A DNA stretch of 64,000 bases, from NCBI RefSeq assembly GCF_044068625.1, contig NZ_JBIPKH010000006.1, forward strand, positions 81,548 through 145,547, given 5' to 3'. This document shows positions 61,715 to 64,000 of this stretch, piece after piece (within the stretch, counting starts at the first letter, position 1; each line of letters begins with the position of its first letter). The notes beneath the pieces are model-generated. The model saw only the letters and a program-made list of their open reading frames with translations. It did not search any database and was not told the origin of the DNA. Both the position numbers and the translations under genes were made by a program. Source of the DNA: Desulfurivibrio sp044068625. Its GTDB lineage: Bacteria; Desulfobacterota; Desulfobulbia; Desulfobulbales; Desulfurivibrionaceae.

Positions 61715-61850
61715 GGCCTGGTTTTGGTCGTCTTCGCCCAACGCCAACAATGCCAACAACGCGTGGAACGTCAACTTCGACAACGGCAATGTTAACAACA
61801 ACAACAAGAACAACAACAACAGAGTCCGGTTGGTTCGCGCGGGAAAGTGA
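61715..61850 (+). repeat. DGR template repeat (TR)
   Basis: 136 bases, identical in length to VR2. After a 25-base constant start come 28 codon-like units, mostly AAC with two AAT, one AAG and an AGA. They contain 39 adenines, ending in the GTCCGG...GGGAAAG homing-like end. The TR keeps an intact frame in register with the VR (from ATG 61713, ending TGA 61848-61850) and also lies within an open frame continuous with the RT gene. Adenines at these sites are expected to be replaced at random in cDNA. Only the AAG and AGA codons could turn into stop codons. Confidence 0.95.
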
Positions 61851-61869
61851 TTCGGCGCCGTACACTGGT

Positions 61870-63372
61870 TTGCGCAACGTCGAGCGGGCCTGGCTGGCCT
61901 GTCGGCGGCGTAAGCGGGCTACGGTGCGAGCCTGTCTGTATGAGTTAAGTCTGCTGGATAACCTGGTTTCCACTCGGGATGCCCTGCAAGCCCAAACCTG
62001 GCAGCCTTCGCCACCCGTTGTTTTTACCGTCGAGAAACCCAAGGCCCGCGAGGTCTATGCCGCCCAGTTCGAGGATCGGGTGGTCCACCACTGGCTGGTG
62101 CCCCAACTCGAAGCGGTCATCGACCGCGATTTCATCCCCGATGCCGCCTCCAACCGGGTCGGGCGCGGCACCCATTTCGCGGTGAATCGCTTGCAGACCT
62201 TCATGCGCCGCCAGCAGGGCCAAGGCTGGTTTCTCCAACTGGATATCGCCAATTTTTTCAACAGCATCCACCACCCGACCCTGCTCAAGCTTCTGGCCGC
62301 CAAGCTGCAAAAGGCGGTGCGCCGCCGGGGTATGCCTCTGGAACAGGCCCGGCTCTGCTACCGGATCGCCGCCCGGATCATCCGCCAGCCCTGCGCCGAG
62401 CAGGCCATCCGCCTCAGTTCGGCCCGGACTGAGTTTAACCCGGTCCCGGCCCACAAGCGGCTGGAGAATACCCCGGCCGAGACCGGTTTACCCATTGGCA
62501 ATCTCACCAGCCAGTTTTTTGCCAACCTTTACCTCGATCAACTGGATCAGTTCGTCAAACACCACTTGCAGTGCCGCCATTACGTGCGCTACGTAGATGA
62601 TTTTGTTTTGCTGCACCAGGAGCGTGAGCAACTGGCACAGTGGCGGGACGAACTCTCCGCCTTTCTCGCCACCGAATTGCACTTGGGCCTGAAAGAGCGC
62701 ACTGAACCGGCCCCGCTGGGCAACGGCGCCGATTTCCTCGGCTACATCGTCCGCCCCGGCTACCGTCTGGTCCGCCGCCGGGTGGTGGGCAATCTCCATG
62801 AGCGGCTGCTGGCTTTAGAGCGCGAACTGGTACGGCGGAACCGTGCCGGTACCAGCATTGACCTGCCCAAGGGGCGGCGGCAACGGTTGCGGGCGGTGCT
62901 GGCCAGCTACTGGGGCCATTTTCGCCATGCCGACAGTTACCGGCTGCGGCAAGGCATTTTCCGGGACTTTCCCTGGCTCCACCTGTTTTTTCGTGATCCG
63001 CAGGATTTGCGGCCCCGTTGGCAGCCGACCCTGGTCTCATCGCTGGCCAGCCAGTGGCGCTATTTCGAGCGCGAATTTCCGGCTTGCCTGCTGGTAGTTC
63101 AATGCGGTCGGCAGTTACTGCTCAACGCCGAACTGCCGGGGCTGACGCCATACTGCGGGCCTGCCCGGCTCAGGGCCTGGCGGGTCGAGATTGGAAACCT
63201 GGCGGGTCTTCAGGCCCGTTTGCGCCGTTACCGGTGCAGTTATCTGTTTTGCAGCGAGGAAGGCCACCTTCAGGGTGGCCTGAAAAGACGGGTGCTGCGC
63301 CGGATCTGGCTGAGCGCGGCCGATGGCTTCTCTGCTTTGATTCCCCCCAACCTTAAGGAGAAAATCGTATGA
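61870..63372 (+). CDS. DGR reverse transcriptase with C-terminal MutS-I-like extension
   Basis: A ~500-residue reverse transcriptase that copies the TR RNA into mutagenised cDNA. The catalytic motifs are FLQLDIANFF (motif A Asp near 125), LPIGNLTSQFF (209-215, the IGxxxSQ signature of DGR RTs) and YVRYVDDFVLL (YVDD at 241-244). RT fingers and palm precede a thumb. The last ~95 residues (about 394-487) resemble the N-terminal domain of MutS (see findings). The start is uncertain: a TTG at 61870 puts the N-terminus (RNVERAWLACRRRKR) where other DGR RTs begin but has no clear ribosome-binding site. The frame is open upstream to a GTG at 61702 through the whole TR. It is not a group II intron RT: no maturase or ribozyme is seen. 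The stop overlaps target 2 as ATGA. Confidence 0.94.
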   Translation: MRNVERAWLACRRRKRATVRACLYELSLLDNLVSTRDALQAQTWQPSPPVVFTVEKPKAREVYAAQFEDRVVHHWLVPQLEAVIDRDFIPDAASNRVGRGTHFAVNRLQTFMRRQQGQGWFLQLDIANFFNSIHHPTLLKLLAAKLQKAVRRRGMPLEQARLCYRIAARIIRQPCAEQAIRLSSARTEFNPVPAHKRLENTPAETGLPIGNLTSQFFANLYLDQLDQFVKHHLQCRHYVRYVDDFVLLHQEREQLAQWRDELSAFLATELHLGLKERTEPAPLGNGADFLGYIVRPGYRLVRRRVVGNLHERLLALERELVRRNRAGTSIDLPKGRRQRLRAVLASYWGHFRHADSYRLRQGIFRDFPWLHLFFRDPQDLRPRWQPTLVSSLASQWRYFEREFPACLLVVQCGRQLLLNAELPGLTPYCGPARLRAWRVEIGNLAGLQARLRRYRCSYLFCSEEGHLQGGLKRRVLRRIWLSAADGFSALIPPNLKEKIV

Positions 63373-63923
63373 AACGTGCAACCGGCTCTTTCTTTATCGG
63401 GCTTCTGGCCGTAGCTTGGTTCCTGCTGCCGTTGAATTCAGCCCGGGCGGAAGTGACCTGCGCCAACCAGAATAGCGCGGTAACCGCCACTACCCCGACC
63501 GCCGATTTCAGCGACAACGGCGACGGCACCGTGACCCATACCCCCACCGGCCTGATCTGGATGCGTTGCAGCCTGGGGCAGAGTTGGGACGGCAGCACTT
63601 GCAATGGCACTGCCACCACCTACACTTGGCAGCAGGCCCTGGATGCGGCCCAGACCCTGAACGATGGGGCGGGCTATGCCGGACATAATGACTGGCGCCT
63701 GCCTAACAAGAACGAGCTGGAATCCATCGTGGAGAGACGCTGCTGGTCGCCGACCATCAACGCCGCCATTTTCCCCAACACCCCATCGGCCTGGTTTTGG
63801 TCGTCTTCGCCCTACGCCTACGGTGCCAACGACGCGTGGGGCGTCAACTTCGGCAGCGGCGGTGTTGGCAACTACGGCAAGAACGTCAGCTACAGGGTCC
63901 GGTTGGTTCGCGCGGGACAGTGA
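63369..63923 (+). CDS. DUF1566 secreted protein, DGR target 2
   Basis: A 184-residue protein with a cleavable Sec signal peptide (start KRATGSFFIGLLAVAWFLLP, likely cleaved after SARA). It is followed by a DUF1566 domain (DNGDGTVTHTPTGLIWMRC, a YTWQQALDAAQTLND segment, NDWRLPNKNELESIV). The C-terminal 44 residues are the variable region VR2. Unlike target 1 it has no lipobox, so it is probably periplasmic or released. The start overlaps the RT stop. Confidence 0.92.
   Translation: MKRATGSFFIGLLAVAWFLLPLNSARAEVTCANQNSAVTATTPTADFSDNGDGTVTHTPTGLIWMRCSLGQSWDGSTCNGTATTYTWQQALDAAQTLNDGAGYAGHNDWRLPNKNELESIVERRCWSPTINAAIFPNTPSAWFWSSSPYAYGANDAWGVNFGSGGVGNYGKNVSYRVRLVRAGQ
63788..63923 (+). repeat. DGR variable region VR2 in target 2
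   Basis: 136 bases ending at the stop codon, ungapped against the TR. All 22 differences lie at TR adenines, with outcomes mainly G and T and one C near the end. The three codons after the constant start give Tyr, Tyr and Gly, as in VR1. Confidence 0.95.
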
Positions 63924-63928
63924 TTTTG

Positions 63929-63941
63929 GCCGCGCAGCGGC
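63929..63941 (+). promoter_or_regulatory. hairpin downstream of VR2
   Basis: GCCGC-GCA-GCGGC, five bases after the stop, the same stem and spacing as at VR1 with one base changed in the loop. The surrounding ~25 bases are also similar between the two sites. This covariation of position and stem supports a functional recognition element. Confidence 0.75.
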
Positions 63942-64000
63942 TTTTGGAAACTAGCGGGGAGGGAAAAGAGGGAAGGGAAAGGGAAAAGGGGGACAGACCA
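63942..64000 (+). other. purine-rich end of window
   Basis: A G/A-rich stretch ending in AAAAGGGGGACAGACC, which resembles repeats near some REP-associated elements. The window ends here, so no conclusion is possible. Confidence 0.3.

Noticed and set aside
61740..61823. AAC-rich repeat in the TR looks like a simple repeat or CRISPR-like tract.
   Set aside because: It aligns codon by codon with both VRs and has no spacer structure; it is the DGR template.
61702..63372. RT as a group II intron or retron enzyme.
   Set aside because: It has the DGR IGxxxSQ motif, an Avd neighbour and TR/VR pairs; no maturase, ribozyme or msr/msd is visible.
56101..63923. Prophage origin of the DGR.
   Set aside because: No integrase, capsid, tail or lysis genes are next to it; the targets look like cellular exported proteins.

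Overview
The window reads as chromosomal, GC-rich DNA from a sulfate- or sulfur-metabolising member of the Desulfobacterota, probably a Desulfobulbales or Desulfurivibrio-like organism. That placement is an inference from gene content. The clues are a complete dsrMKJOP operon preceded by an RsbRD-N-terminal-domain gene, a eukaryotic-type HisA, an EF-G of the spd/mitochondrial EF-G1 subtype, and a pilMNOP/mshL-like pilus cluster. No dsrAB, integrase, transposase or CRISPR array was seen.

Layout. 1-5.8 kb: phosphoenolpyruvate carboxylase, then a minus-strand set of three overlapping genes (lipoprotein, pcm, YqaA-like membrane protein) and a zinc-ribbon protein with a long acidic tail. 5.9-12.3 kb: tRNA-Phe, fusA, a P-loop-like protein, hisA, an HDOD protein, a metallo-beta-lactamase-fold hydrolase and a small unknown. 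12.4-18.3 kb: RsbRD-dsrMKJOP, the membrane complex that links the menaquinone pool and periplasmic electron carriers to cytoplasmic sulfite reduction (DsrC trisulfide), ending in a strong terminator. 18.3-23.9 kb: pgeF, rsmB, uvrA, secB. 24-32.4 kb (minus): pilM, pilN, pilO, pilP, an AMIN/TPR protein, an MshL-like secretin and an Ig-like lipoprotein. 32.7-35.6 kb: lepB, pyrB, pyrC. 35.6-43.1 kb (minus): dnaG, rpoD, dprA, topA and an orphan flagellar-rod-like gene. 43.3-55.8 kb: a Ca2+/Na+ exchanger, an aldolase-dehydrogenase fusion, two unknowns, an M24 peptidase, tgt, yajC, tpx, an OFA-family transporter, an M1 peptidase and a U32 peptidase.

The most remarkable part is 56.1-63.95 kb, a complete diversity-generating retroelement (DGR). 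It contains a 1,691-residue multidomain lipoprotein whose DUF1566/C-type-lectin-like C-terminus ends in variable region VR1, then an Avd accessory protein, an adenine-rich template repeat (TR), a DGR-type reverse transcriptase, and a second, small secreted DUF1566 target ending in VR2. By hand alignment, every substitution between TR and VR1 (23, plus one 3-nt gap) and between TR and VR2 (22, no gap) lies at a TR adenine. That is the signature of adenine-specific mutagenic retrohoming. Both VRs, but not the TR, are followed five bases after the stop codon by the same short hairpin. The reverse transcriptase carries a C-terminal extension that looks like the N-terminal domain of MutS.

Taken together, the window combines housekeeping genes, the conserved respiratory Dsr membrane complex, a surface pilus system, and a DGR that probably diversifies two exported ligand-binding proteins, one lipid-anchored and one soluble.
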